NCBI GenBank assembly: GCA_963786985.1
Contig: CAWBBL010000015.1
Span: 124,001-188,000, forward strand
Origin: Desertimonas sp963786985
GTDB lineage: Bacteria > Actinomycetota > Acidimicrobiia > Acidimicrobiales > Ilumatobacteraceae
Direction: 5' to 3'
Length of the DNA: 64,000 bases
The translations under genes were made by a program, and so were the position numbers. This document shows, in pieces, positions 17,344-26,000 of the stretch. The notes under the pieces are model-generated. The model saw only the letters and a program-made list of their open reading frames with translations. It did not search any database and had not been told where the DNA came from. Each line of letters opens with the position of its first letter. Positions within the stretch are counted from its first letter, which is position 1.

Positions 17344-17895
17344 TCAGCGAGGATCGCGGCCGAGCAGGGCGAGCAGCTTGTCCTGGTCCGAGGCGTCCGC
17401 GGCGACGTCGACAGGCTCCTTGCAGACCCCCGGGCTGCGGAGCGCCTCACCGAGTCCGTCGACCTGGGCACGGATGCGAACGATCTCATCCGGTTCGATC
17501 GTCAACTGCTGGCCGGTCGCCGTGGCGAGGTCCCAACCGTGGACGACGAGGTCGAAACCGAGGAACCGGTCGATCGTCTGCTCCACGACGGCGCGGCCGA
17601 ACAAGCCGTCGTACTCGGTCGTCGCCAGCTCCGGATCGTCGAGAACGCCGGCGACATCGGCGCGTGCCGCCCGGAACGCGCCGAGCGGGTCGTCGTCGAC
17701 CGACGGCGCCGGGCTGAGCGAGCGGTCGAGCGGTTTGAGCATCATCTGGTGAACGTCGACGACGTGGCGGACGACGTCGCGGGCGGTCCACTCATCGCAT
17801 GGCGACTGGTTCTGCCAGTTCACCGGGGCGACGTTCTCGATCACCGCCTCGAAGCGGTCGGACAGGTGGCTGATGCGTGTGCCGATCTCGGTCAT
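17344..17895 (-). CDS. DinB-like / TIGR03086-type metal-binding family protein
   Basis: Seen: 183 residues from ATG 17895. Helical-bundle signatures include NWQNQSPCDEWTARDVVRHVVDVH near the N-terminus and DRFLGFDLVVHGWDLATATG later. These give the spaced His residues of the mycothiol-dependent maleylpyruvate isomerase N-terminal/DinB superfamily. Known: many members are unassigned thiol transferases or isomerases using mycothiol. The frame opens at 17946, but that start overlaps the upstream regulator gene; 17895 removes the overlap. Substrate unknown; mycothiol use is inferred from family and the presence of mscR. Confidence 0.75.
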   Translation of the reverse strand: MTEIGTRISHLSDRFEAVIENVAPVNWQNQSPCDEWTARDVVRHVVDVHQMMLKPLDRSLSPAPSVDDDPLGAFRAARADVAGVLDDPELATTEYDGLFGRAVVEQTIDRFLGFDLVVHGWDLATATGQQLTIEPDEIVRIRAQVDGLGEALRSPGVCKEPVDVAADASDQDKLLALLGRDPR

Positions 17896-17911
17896 CTGAC
17901 CATCGTGGCTC

Positions 17912-18697
17912 TCAGGACGCCAGTGGGTCTTGTACCGATCGGTCATCGAACGGGCGGACGACCGCCGACGTGCGATCGAGCGTCGAGAGCAGCCGCCCGG
18001 GGGTCATGGCCGCGATGTCCTTGCAGTCCCGGGTGAGGTGGGCCTGGTCGGCGTATCCGGCGCCGGCGGCGAGCTCGGCAAGACCGCGGCGGCGCTCGGC
18101 AGCGAGCCGAATGAACCGCTGCAGGCGAGCGATCCGGGTGTAGTACGCCGGGCTGTAGCCCACGGCGTTCGCGAAACGGCGCCGGAACTGTCGCAAGGAC
18201 ACGCCGAACTCGTCAGCTACTCGATCGAGCGTGCCGATCGGATGGCGGGACCGTCCAAGGAGTGCGGCGGCGACGATCATCGGCTCGCCCTCGGCGTCCC
18301 GCAGGCGGTTGCCGACGAACGTCTCGAGAAAGTGGCGGCGTGCCGCTGGTCGGTTGGCTCCCTGCAGCTCGTCGTCGAGGGCCTGGGCGATCCGGTCGGA
18401 CAGCACCGCGTCGAGAGGGACGCGGCGGTCGACCAGCTCGGCGGCGGGGAGGCCGAGGGCCAAGCCGCTGGCGCCGGGATGGAAGCGAACACCCGTCGTC
18501 GCCGTGCCGGGGGCCAGGTTGAACGACCAACCTGTCGTGTCCGGACCACACACCCAAGTTCCCCGACCTTCGATCCACAACAGTTCGACCGACCCGTCGG
18601 GCACCAGGTCGTGGCGACCCTCGGGACTTGCGTCCCACGTGCACTCGACAACGCCTCGCAGGCCGGCTGGCGGACGGATCGGGCGGAACCACGTCAC
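17912..18697 (-). CDS. AraC-family transcriptional regulator
   Basis: Seen: 261 residues. The N-terminal half has a DUF6597-like sensing region (TWDASPEGRHDLVPDGSVEL) and the C-terminal third has two helix-turn-helix motifs (IGTLDRVADEFGVSLRQFRRRF and an AELAAGAGYADQAHLTRD recognition segment). Known: this layout is common in single-domain AraC regulators of actinobacteria; ligand unknown. The GTG at 18697 lies 18 bases after the cysQ stop; a TTG overlapping that stop is the alternative. It precedes the DinB-like gene on the same strand, its most likely target by inference. Confidence 0.8.
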   Translation of the reverse strand: MTWFRPIRPPAGLRGVVECTWDASPEGRHDLVPDGSVELLWIEGRGTWVCGPDTTGWSFNLAPGTATTGVRFHPGASGLALGLPAAELVDRRVPLDAVLSDRIAQALDDELQGANRPAARRHFLETFVGNRLRDAEGEPMIVAAALLGRSRHPIGTLDRVADEFGVSLRQFRRRFANAVGYSPAYYTRIARLQRFIRLAAERRRGLAELAAGAGYADQAHLTRDCKDIAAMTPGRLLSTLDRTSAVVRPFDDRSVQDPLAS

Positions 18698-18714
18698 CGC
18701 TGGATGGTGCCCGA

Positions 18715-19503
18715 TCAACGGAGATCGGAGCCGCGACGCTGTTGCCACTGCTGCCAGGCCTTGTCGAGGGCGGCGAGGACCGGCGCCGCGTACTCCTCGC
18801 GGGACACGATGAAGTCGGGAAGCCAGAGGTCCGGTTCGTTGTAGACGATCGGCGATCCATCGATGCGGCTGACGTGCAGACCAGCCGCCATCGCCACCGC
18901 CGCCGGGGCGGCGGAGTCCCATTGGTACATGCCGCCGGCGTGGACGTAGACGTCGGCGATTCCGGTGACGACGGCCATCGCCTTGGCGCCTGCCGACCCG
19001 AGCGCGACCACGTCGGCATCGATCGCCTCGGCGGCGATCGCCGTGACGAACGAAGGTCGCGAGCGCGACGTGACCACGACTGGTCTCGAGCGATCGGCGG
19101 CGGGCACCTCCGGCGGGGGGTCGGTGGCCAGGGTCAGCTCCATCGCCGGCAGCGCCACGGCGCCGGCGGTCAGCGCGCCGCGTTCCCACAGCGCGATGTG
19201 CACTGCCCAGTCGCTGCGGCGCGGATCGCCGTACTCGCGGGTCCCGTCGAGCGGGTCGACAATCCACACCCGGTCGTGGTGGTGCCGGCGGGGATCGTCG
19301 GCGCCCTCTTCGGAGAGCAGGGCATCACCGGGCCGCGCCGACGTCAACTCTGTGGCGATGAAGGCGTGAGCTGCGGCGTCTCCCTCGTCCATCAGCAACC
19401 AACTCGGCGCACCGGTGGCGACCAGATGGGTGCGCAACTCGACGAGCCGGTGCCCGGTCTGCGTGGCCAGTCGGGTGGCCAGTGCGGCGTCGGACTCGTT
19501 CAC
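18715..19503 (-). CDS. cysQ: 3'(2'),5'-bisphosphate nucleotidase CysQ (inositol phosphatase family)
   Basis: Seen: 262 residues with the Li-sensitive phosphatase metal motifs: Glu-Glu in LLSEEGADD, the DPLDGTREY loop, and QWDSAAPAAVAMAAG near the C-terminus. Known: CysQ removes the 3' phosphate from PAP formed in sulfate assimilation; other members act on inositol phosphates. The motif context WIVDPLDGTREYG is more CysQ-like than inositol monophosphatase-like. No sulfate genes lie nearby. It is divergent from the small membrane gene at 19548. Confidence 0.85.
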   Translation of the reverse strand: MNESDAALATRLATQTGHRLVELRTHLVATGAPSWLLMDEGDAAAHAFIATELTSARPGDALLSEEGADDPRRHHHDRVWIVDPLDGTREYGDPRRSDWAVHIALWERGALTAGAVALPAMELTLATDPPPEVPAADRSRPVVVTSRSRPSFVTAIAAEAIDADVVALGSAGAKAMAVVTGIADVYVHAGGMYQWDSAAPAAVAMAAGLHVSRIDGSPIVYNEPDLWLPDFIVSREEYAAPVLAALDKAWQQWQQRRGSDLR

Positions 19504-19533
19504 GGGGGACGCTGCTCCGGCACCCCGCGATGG

Positions 19534-19539
19534 TACTGT
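19534..19539 (+). promoter_or_regulatory. -10 element for leaderless gene at 19548
   Basis: TACTGT lies 8 nt before GTG 19548. An in-frame ATG at 19530 would overlap this box, so the GTG is preferred. Confidence 0.45.
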
Positions 19540-19547
19540 CGCCCGCC

Positions 19548-19778
19548 GTGCCAGAACCGGAGCCCGATGCGCCAGACCTCGATTTCCGAGGGTCGCGACG
19601 GCTTGCCGGCAAGGAGGAGTGGTTCTGGTACCTGGCCGCGGCGGTCAGCTACATCACCCTGTCGATCTGGCACAAGTTCCTGCTCAACTGGTTCGTCGGT
19701 CCGTTCTGGCTGGTGGCGGTCGTCATCGTCGGCCCAGCGATCTGGGATCGCCTGCGCGGCTGGGGCCGCCGACGATGA
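19548..19778 (+). CDS. Small two-helix membrane protein, unknown function
   Basis: Seen: 76 residues. A charged, Pro/Glu-rich N-terminus is followed by two hydrophobic helices (FWYLAAAVSYITLSIW and VGPFWLVAVVIVGPAIW) and a basic end, WDRLRGWGRRR. No family is recognised. Its stop overlaps the start of the membrane hydrolase (ATGA), so translation is likely coupled and the two probably work together. Start chosen from the TACTGT box. Confidence 0.65.
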   Translation: MPEPEPDAPDLDFRGSRRLAGKEEWFWYLAAAVSYITLSIWHKFLLNWFVGPFWLVAVVIVGPAIWDRLRGWGRRR

Positions 19779-20656
19779 GTTGGGCGGCGCACCAGTTCGA
19801 GGTCTACGCCGTGCAGGCCCACCTGCCCAAGAAGATGCGCGGCAAAGTCAGCTTCTGGGGAATCTTCCTCGGCGACTTCACGCCTGACTTCCTGTCCAAG
19901 TTCTGGGTGTACGGGATCACGATCAACGGTCGCCACTACGGCGCCGAGGTGCCGCACAAGTGGCACCGTGGGTGGCCGGGGATGGGAGTGACGCACACGC
20001 TGTTCCTCGGTGCCCTGCTCGCCGGTGCGTTCTGGTTGTGGAAGCGCAACCGCGCGTTCACGGTCGGCTATCTGCTCGGTTACGCCGCTCATGCCCTGAC
20101 CGACGTCAACGACTCGGTCGGCACGATCCTGCTCTTCCCATTCTCGGCGCTCAACTGGAGCGTGCAGACGTGGGCGTACGCGGCGACGATCGAAGGAGGT
20201 AAGTACCTCGACGCGGCCGCCTACTACTCGAGCCTCGGGCTGATGATGGACCTGTTCTGGCTGGCAGTCGTGCTGGTGTCCTGGCGCGTGCTCACCCGCG
20301 ACTACTGGCGCACGCAGATCGTCCCGGCAGACGCCCGGGTGTGGGCGTGGTTCGCCAGGTTCCTCCCCGAGCGCGGGCTGCTCGCGCTGTACCGGGCGAC
20401 GTTCTTCTATGGCGTGTGCCGGATGATCTCGTGGAGTGTCTGGGCCCATCTGATCGAGGACTACCCCTACGACCTGTCGTGGACTGGTCCGTTCTGGATC
20501 GGGGCGCGCTCGCTCCCGCACGTCAACCCGTGGATCGTCGCTCCGGTGACGTTGGCGCTACTCGGAGCGACCTACTGGGTCGTGAGCAAGCTCTGGGAGC
20601 CGATGGGTCGCGCCGAGAAGCGTCGAGCGAGGCCGGCGAGCCCAGCTGCCGGCTGA
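19775..20656 (+). CDS. Membrane-bound metal-dependent hydrolase-like protein
   Basis: Seen: 293 residues with about five membrane helices. His/Asp residues near the first segments (GDFTPDFLSK, GRHYG, VPHKWHRGW, GVTHTLF, GYAAHALTDVND) resemble the YdjM/DUF457 family of predicted metal-dependent membrane hydrolases, in which conserved His and Asp cluster near the membrane face. Known: most members have no assigned substrate. The ATG at 19775 overlaps the preceding small membrane gene by 4 bases. Its 3' end overlaps by 85 bases the convergent gene at 20572-20889. Function beyond the family is unknown. Confidence 0.7.
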   Translation: MSWAAHQFEVYAVQAHLPKKMRGKVSFWGIFLGDFTPDFLSKFWVYGITINGRHYGAEVPHKWHRGWPGMGVTHTLFLGALLAGAFWLWKRNRAFTVGYLLGYAAHALTDVNDSVGTILLFPFSALNWSVQTWAYAATIEGGKYLDAAAYYSSLGLMMDLFWLAVVLVSWRVLTRDYWRTQIVPADARVWAWFARFLPERGLLALYRATFFYGVCRMISWSVWAHLIEDYPYDLSWTGPFWIGARSLPHVNPWIVAPVTLALLGATYWVVSKLWEPMGRAEKRRARPASPAAG

Positions 20657-20889
20657 GGCGCGACCCACGCCGCAGCTGCGGCCACGACATCGGAACCGAG
20701 GACCTCGACCGGATCGAGGTCGAGGCTGCGCAGGAACGCCACCGTCGTGACGTCGTGGGCCACCGGGTCGGGTTCATTGACGACACCGAATCTCGCCAGG
20801 GCACGATGGAGGCTCGGCTTGGCTGCGTACCCGACGAACGCCGCGCCGGTGATCGCCGCTTCGGCGGTCGACAGGCAGTTCATGCACAT
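20572..20889 (-). CDS. Small Cys-containing protein MCMNC..., unknown function
   Basis: Seen: 105 residues beginning MCMNCLSTAEA, so a CxxC pair at positions 2 and 5, then a mildly hydrophobic helix (ITGAAFVGYAAK) and a conserved-looking stretch TTVAFLRSLDLDPVEVLGSDV. Third-position GC is high throughout, as in real genes here. TATCGT lies 7 nt upstream of the ATG, matching the leaderless pattern. No family is recognised with confidence. The last 85 bases overlap the membrane hydrolase gene tail-to-tail, so the true C-terminus may be shorter in function. A metal- or heme-binding role is only a guess from the CxxC. Confidence 0.55.
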   Translation of the reverse strand: MCMNCLSTAEAAITGAAFVGYAAKPSLHRALARFGVVNEPDPVAHDVTTVAFLRSLDLDPVEVLGSDVVAAAAAWVAPQPAAGLAGLARRFSARPIGSQSLLTTQ

Positions 20890-20896
20890 GACGATG

Positions 20897-20902
20897 ACGA
20901 TA
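20897..20902 (-). promoter_or_regulatory. -10 element for leaderless gene at 20889
   Basis: Read on the minus strand, TATCGT is 7 nt upstream of the ATG at 20889. It is the main reason to accept the small gene as real. Confidence 0.45.
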
Positions 20903-20957
20903 GCCCTGCGACGCCCGCCCGGATCGACGCCTTTGGTGGCGGTGGATCGCCCGAGTC

Positions 20958-21007
20958 AACCGAAGGGTGCGGATGTGACGGAACGGTCACACTGGCACCC
21001 TTTGGTT
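20958..21007. repeat. Long hairpin downstream of ettA
   Basis: Outer arms 20958-20970 and 20995-21007 match at 12 of 13 positions (AACCGAAGGGTGC against its complement). Inner arms TGTGAC (20974-20979) and GTCACA (20986-20991) also pair. It follows the ettA stop by about 25 bases on the minus strand and precedes the next gene, so it may terminate ettA transcription. It lacks a T tract. The rest of the 20890-21031 gap is empty apart from a -10 box. Confidence 0.6.
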
Positions 21008-21031
21008 CGCTGGGGGCGGATGGGCGGAACG

Positions 21032-22708
21032 TCATCCGGCGAGCTTCTTGTACTTGATGCGGTGCGGTTGGTCGGCAGCCGTGCCGAGCTGTTTGTGGCG
21101 CCACTCCTCGTACTCGGTGAAGTTGCCCTCGAACCAGCGCACCTGGCTGTCGCCCTCGAAGGCCAACACGTGCGTGGCGATGCGGTCGAGGAACCACCGA
21201 TCGTGGCTGATCACGACGACGCATCCGGGGAAGTTGTCGAGCCCCGCCTCGAGGGCGCGCAGCGTGTCGACGTCGAGGTCGTTGGTCGGCTCGTCGAGGA
21301 GCAGCACGTTGCCACCACGCTTGAGCAACTTGGCGAGGTGGACGCGATTGCGCTCACCGCCGGACAGATCGCCGACCCGCTTCTGCTGGTCGGCACCCTT
21401 GAAGTTGAAGCTGGCGACATAGGCCCGACCGTGGATCTCGCGGTTGCCGACCTTGAGGTGGTCGACGCCCCCGGTGATCTCCTCGTACACGGTGGCGTCG
21501 TCGGCGAGCGAGTCGCGGTCCTGGTCGACATAGCTCAGCTCGACGGTGTCGCCGATCGTGATCGATCCGGCGTCCGGCTTCTCGCTGCCCGTGATCATCC
21601 TGAACAGCGTCGTCTTGCCGGCGCCGTTGGGCCCGATGATTCCGACGATCCCGGCGCGGGGGAGCGAGAACGAGAGATCCTCGATGAGCAGGCGGTCGCC
21701 GAAGCCCTTGCGCAAGCCATCGACCTCGATGACAGTGTCGCCGAGCCGCGGCCCGGCGGGAATGGCGATCTCCAGCTGCTGGTCGTCACCCCGGGCAGCC
21801 TCAGCTTCGGCCTGCAGCTTCTCGTAGGCGGTGAGGCGGGCCTTGCCTTTCGCCTGACGAGCCTTCGGCGCCATGCGCACCCACTCCAGCTCGCGCTCGA
21901 GCGACTTGCGTCGGGCCACGTTGGAGCGCTCGTCGCGGGCGAGGCGCTCCTGCTTCTGCTCGAGCCACGAGCTGTAGTTGCCCTCGAACGGGATGCCCCG
22001 GCCGCGGTCGAGCTCGAGGATCCAGCGGGCCACGTTGTCGAGGAAGTAGCGGTCGTGGGTGATCGCCACGACGGTTCCGGCGTACTCCCGGAGGAACTGC
22101 TCCAGCCAGTCGACACTCTCGGCGTCGAGGTGGTTGGTCGGCTCGTCGAGGAGCAGCAGATCGGGGCGGCTGAGCAACAGCCGGCACAGGGCGACGCGGC
22201 GGCGTTCGCCTCCCGACAGTGTCGCAACGTCGGCGTCGTCGGGTGGACAGCGCAACGCGTCCATGGCGATCTCGACGTTGCGCTCGAGGCTCCACGCATC
22301 GGCGGCCGCGATCTTGTCCTCGAGGGCAGCCTGCTCGATGCCGATCTTGTCGTAATCGGCATCGGGGTCGGCCCACTTCGCCATCACCGCGTTGTACTGG
22401 TCGATGATCGACTGCACGGCGACGACGCCATCCATCACGTTGCCCTTGACGTCCTTGTCCGGATCGAGTCGCGGCTCTTGAGCGAGGTAGCCGACCGTGA
22501 ACCCTGGGGTCAGGCGGGCCTCGCCGGTGAACCCGTCGTCGAGGCCGGCCATCACCTTGAGCAGCGACGACTTACCCGCCCCGTTGGCGCCGATGACGCC
22601 GATCTTGGCGCCGGGATAGAACGACAGCGAGATGTTCTCCAGCACCGTGCGGTCCGGCGGGTAGAACCGCCCGAGCTTGTACGTCGTGTAGATGAACTCG
22701 TGGGCCAT
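21032..22708 (-). CDS. ettA: ABC-F translation factor EttA
   Basis: Seen: 558 residues with two ABC ATPase domains. Walker A motifs are GANGAGKSS and GPNGAGKTT, signatures LSGGERRRVALCR and LSGGERNRVHLAK, and Walker B LLLLDEPTNHLD and VLLLDEPTNDLD. Between them is an Arg/Lys-rich linker, RKSLERELEWVRMAPKARQ, and an arm region in domain 1. There are no membrane segments. Known: EttA binds the ribosomal E site and gates entry into elongation according to ATP/ADP. Length and the YTTYKLGRFYPP start match the EttA group. Confidence 0.93.
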   Translation of the reverse strand: MAHEFIYTTYKLGRFYPPDRTVLENISLSFYPGAKIGVIGANGAGKSSLLKVMAGLDDGFTGEARLTPGFTVGYLAQEPRLDPDKDVKGNVMDGVVAVQSIIDQYNAVMAKWADPDADYDKIGIEQAALEDKIAAADAWSLERNVEIAMDALRCPPDDADVATLSGGERRRVALCRLLLSRPDLLLLDEPTNHLDAESVDWLEQFLREYAGTVVAITHDRYFLDNVARWILELDRGRGIPFEGNYSSWLEQKQERLARDERSNVARRKSLERELEWVRMAPKARQAKGKARLTAYEKLQAEAEAARGDDQQLEIAIPAGPRLGDTVIEVDGLRKGFGDRLLIEDLSFSLPRAGIVGIIGPNGAGKTTLFRMITGSEKPDAGSITIGDTVELSYVDQDRDSLADDATVYEEITGGVDHLKVGNREIHGRAYVASFNFKGADQQKRVGDLSGGERNRVHLAKLLKRGGNVLLLDEPTNDLDVDTLRALEAGLDNFPGCVVVISHDRWFLDRIATHVLAFEGDSQVRWFEGNFTEYEEWRHKQLGTAADQPHRIKYKKLAG

Positions 22709-22816
22709 GTCGCCGATGAGGCTACCGGCGCCTCGATTTGGCCCCGAGTATCGGTGAGCTCACGAGAGTCCCGTTCCGCCTCGTGCGCTGCGCAGTTGCC
22801 ACGTTGCGACGGCCAC

Positions 22817-22822
22817 TACCCT
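22817..22822 (+). promoter_or_regulatory. -10 element for leaderless kgd
   Basis: TACCCT ends 7 nt before GTG 22830. TTGCCA at 22796-22801 could be a -35, with a short 15-base spacer. Confidence 0.45.
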
Positions 22823-22829
22823 GAGTGGT

Positions 22830-23030
22830 GTGACAACGACGTCCACGCCTGGGCACCGCCCAGACCCGCCGGAAGGCAGTGGCTTCGGGGCCAACTCCTG
22901 GCTCGTCGAAGAGATGCACGAGCAGTACGAGGACGACCCCGATTCGGTGAGCGAATCGTGGCGCGAGTTCTTCGCCAACGGCAACGGTGCCGCTCCTGCC
23001 GCTCCGCGCGTACCTCCGAGTGATCCGGGG
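22830..23030 (+). CDS. kgd: N-terminal part of Kgd (upstream frame of a split gene)
   Basis: Seen: GTG 22830 opens about 65 residues that include FGANSWLVEEMHEQYEDDP and SVSESWREFFANG. This is the short N-terminal helix typical of 2-oxoglutarate dehydrogenase E1, which guides assembly with other subunits. The frame stays open to 23288, but after about 23060 it becomes Arg/His-rich shadow. The catalytic frame lies in the +1 register. I infer one gene with a +1 change near 23020-23090; the end coordinate given is approximate. Confidence 0.65.
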
Positions 23031-26000
23031 AAGATCTCTGGCGACATCCGCGACACTTCGTCCCCAGCTGCGCGAGCGACCGGCCGCGACGCCGATTCCT
23101 GCCGAACCCGTCACCGAGCCGCCGCCCGCCACGCCCGCCGAGCCCGCCAGGCCCGCCGAGCCCCCCACACCCACCGCCACGTCCGCCGCCGGCGCCGAGC
23201 CCGGCACCGTCCTGAAGGGCGCCGCGGCGGCGATCGCCGCCAACATGGAGCGCAGCCTGACGGTTCCGACGGCGACCAGCTTCCGTAACGTCCCGGCCAA
23301 GCTGCTCGAGGTCAACCGCAACGTCATCAACGGCTACCGCACACGTTCCGGACAGGGCAAGGTGAGCTTCACGCACATCGTCGGCTACGCCATCGTTCGG
23401 GCGGTCACCGACGCCGTGCCGGCGATGCGCAACAGCTACATCACCGGTGCCGATGGCAAGGGTCGCCTCGTCGTCAACGACACCGTCAACATGGGTCTGG
23501 CGGTCGATGTCGACAAGGGCGACGGCACCCGCTCGCTCGTCGTTCCGGTCGTCAAGAACGCCAGCGCGATGGACTTCGCCGAGTTCTTGGCCGCCTACGA
23601 GGAGATCATTCGCAAGGTCAAGTCGAACAAGCTCACGATCGACGATTTCCAGGGCGCCAACGTCACCCTCACGAACCCCGGCACGATCGGGACGGTGCAA
23701 AGCGTGCCCCGGCTGATGCCCGGGCAGGGGGTCATCGTCGGCGTCGGCAGCATCGATTACCCGGCCGAGTTCGAGGGCGCCGACCGCAAGAATCTCTCGT
23801 CGCTGGGCATCTCCAAGGTCGTCACGGTGACGAGCACGTACGACCATCGGATCATCCAGGGCGCCGAGAGTGGGCTGTTCCTCAAGCAGGTCCACGAACT
23901 GCTGCTCGGCGAGCACGGCTTCTACGACCAGATCTTCGCGTCCCTGGACATGCCCTACGAGGCCGTCAAGTGGCATCCCGACGTCAATCCGATCGACCGC
24001 GAAGAGTCGATGCTCCAGAAGCAGATGCAGGTCGCCACGCTGATTCGGGTCTACCGGGTTCGCGGCCACCTGATCGCCGACCTCGACCCGCTGCGCTGGA
24101 AGGATCCCGTGATGCCGGTCGAGCTCGACCCGTTCACCTACGGGTTGACGATCTGGGACCTCGACCGCGAGTTCCTCACCGGAGGCATCGGCGGCACCGA
24201 TCGCATGCAGCTCGGCAAGTTGCTCGGCGTGCTGCGTGACGCCTATTGCCGGACCATCGGCGTCGAGTACATGCACATCCAGGAGACCGACGAGCAGCGC
24301 TGGATCCAGTCCAAGTTCGAGCGTCCGGTCGAACCGCTCGACAAGGACGCCAAGCTCCGGATTCTCGAGCGGCTCAACGCCGCCGAGGCCTTCGAGCGCT
24401 TCCTCGCCACGAAGTACGTGGGCACCAAGCGCTTCGGCTTAGAGGGTGCCGAGTCGGTGATCCCGATCCTCGACGAGATCCTCGCCGCGGCTGCCGACAC
24501 CGGGCTCTCCGCCAGCGTGCTCGGGATGGCCCATCGCGGTCGGCTGAACGTGTTGTCGAACATCATGGGCAAGAGCTACGACGCGATCTTCCGGGAGTTC
24601 GAGGGCTACCTCGACCCGAACTCGGTGCAGGGTTCCGGCGACGTCAAGTACCACCTCGGCGCCACCGGCAAGTACGTCAGCCCGAGCGGCGCCGACATCA
24701 GCCTCGAGTTGGCCGCCAACCCCAGCCATCTCGAAACGGTCACGCCAATCGTCTCGGGAATGGTGCGCGCAATCCAGGACCGTACCGAGCCACCAGGGTC
24801 GTATCCCGTCCTGCCGATCAACATCCACGGTGACGCGGCCTTCGCCGGCCAGGGAGTCGTCGCCGAGACGCTGGCGATGAGCGACATCACCGGCTATCGC
24901 GTCGGCGGCACGATCCACCTGATCATCAACAACCAGATCGGGTTCACGACGGCGCCCGAGTTCGCACGGTCGTCGCTGTACTGCAGCGACGTCGCCAAGA
25001 CGGTGCAGGCGCCGATCTTCCACGTCAACGGCGACGACCCGGAGGCCTGTACCCGGGTCGCCAAGCTCGCCTTCGAGTACCGCCAGCGGTTCCACAAGGA
25101 CGTCGTCATCGACATGTGGTGCTATCGCCGGCACGGGCACAACGAGGGCGACGACCCCAGCTACACCCAGCCGTTGATGTACCGGGCGATCGCCGATCAC
25201 CGCAGCGTGCGCAAGCTGTACGTCGAGTCGCTCGTCAAGCGCGGCGACATCACCGCCGACGAGGCCGACCAGGCGCTCGGCGACTTTCAGGACCGATTGC
25301 AGGTCGCCCTCGACGAGACGCGCGCCCAGGCGCCGCCGGCGCACAAAGCGGCCCGTCCGCCCAAGCCGGTCGGTGTGCTGCCGCCGATCCCTACCGGGGT
25401 CGATCGTCAGGTGCTCACCGACCTCTTCGGCGCGTTGACTGCGTACCCCGAGGGGTTCACCGCGCACCCGAAGTTGGCCAAGCAGTTCGAGGCGCGGGCC
25501 AAGCTGTTCGCCGAAGGCGAGGTCGAGTGGGCGACCGCCGAGACACTGGCCTTCGGGTCGCTGTTGGCCGAGGGGCACAGTGTCCGCCTCGCCGGCGAGG
25601 ACACGCGGCGCGGCACCTTCTCCCAGCGCCACGCCGCGCTGATCGACTACGAGACGGGCCAGTCGTGGGTTCCGCTCGATGCTGTCGGCAGCGAGGACGC
25701 CCGGTTCTGGGTCTACGACTCGCTGTTGTCGGAGTACGCCGCCCTCGGGTTCGAGTACGGGTACGCCCAGACCTCGCCCGAGACGCTGGTGCTCTGGGAG
25801 GCCCAGTTCGGTGACTTCATCAACTGCGCCCAGGTGATCGTCGACCAGTACCTCGTCGCCGCCGAGGACAAGTGGGGGCAGCGCAACGGTCTCGTCCTGC
25901 TGCTTCCGCACGGCTATCACGGCCAGGGTCCGGAGCACTCGTCGGCGCGCATCGAGCGCTTCTTGCTGGCGGCTGCGGAGGACAACATCCAGCTCGTCAA

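Noticed and set aside
20747..23023. Plus-strand frame of 758 codons opposite ettA
   Set aside because: It is the antisense shadow of the complete EttA gene; composition is repetitive Val/Glu/Leu without a domain.
22816..24276. Minus-strand 486-codon frame opposite kgd
   Set aside because: Shadow of kgd; no start context or known motif.
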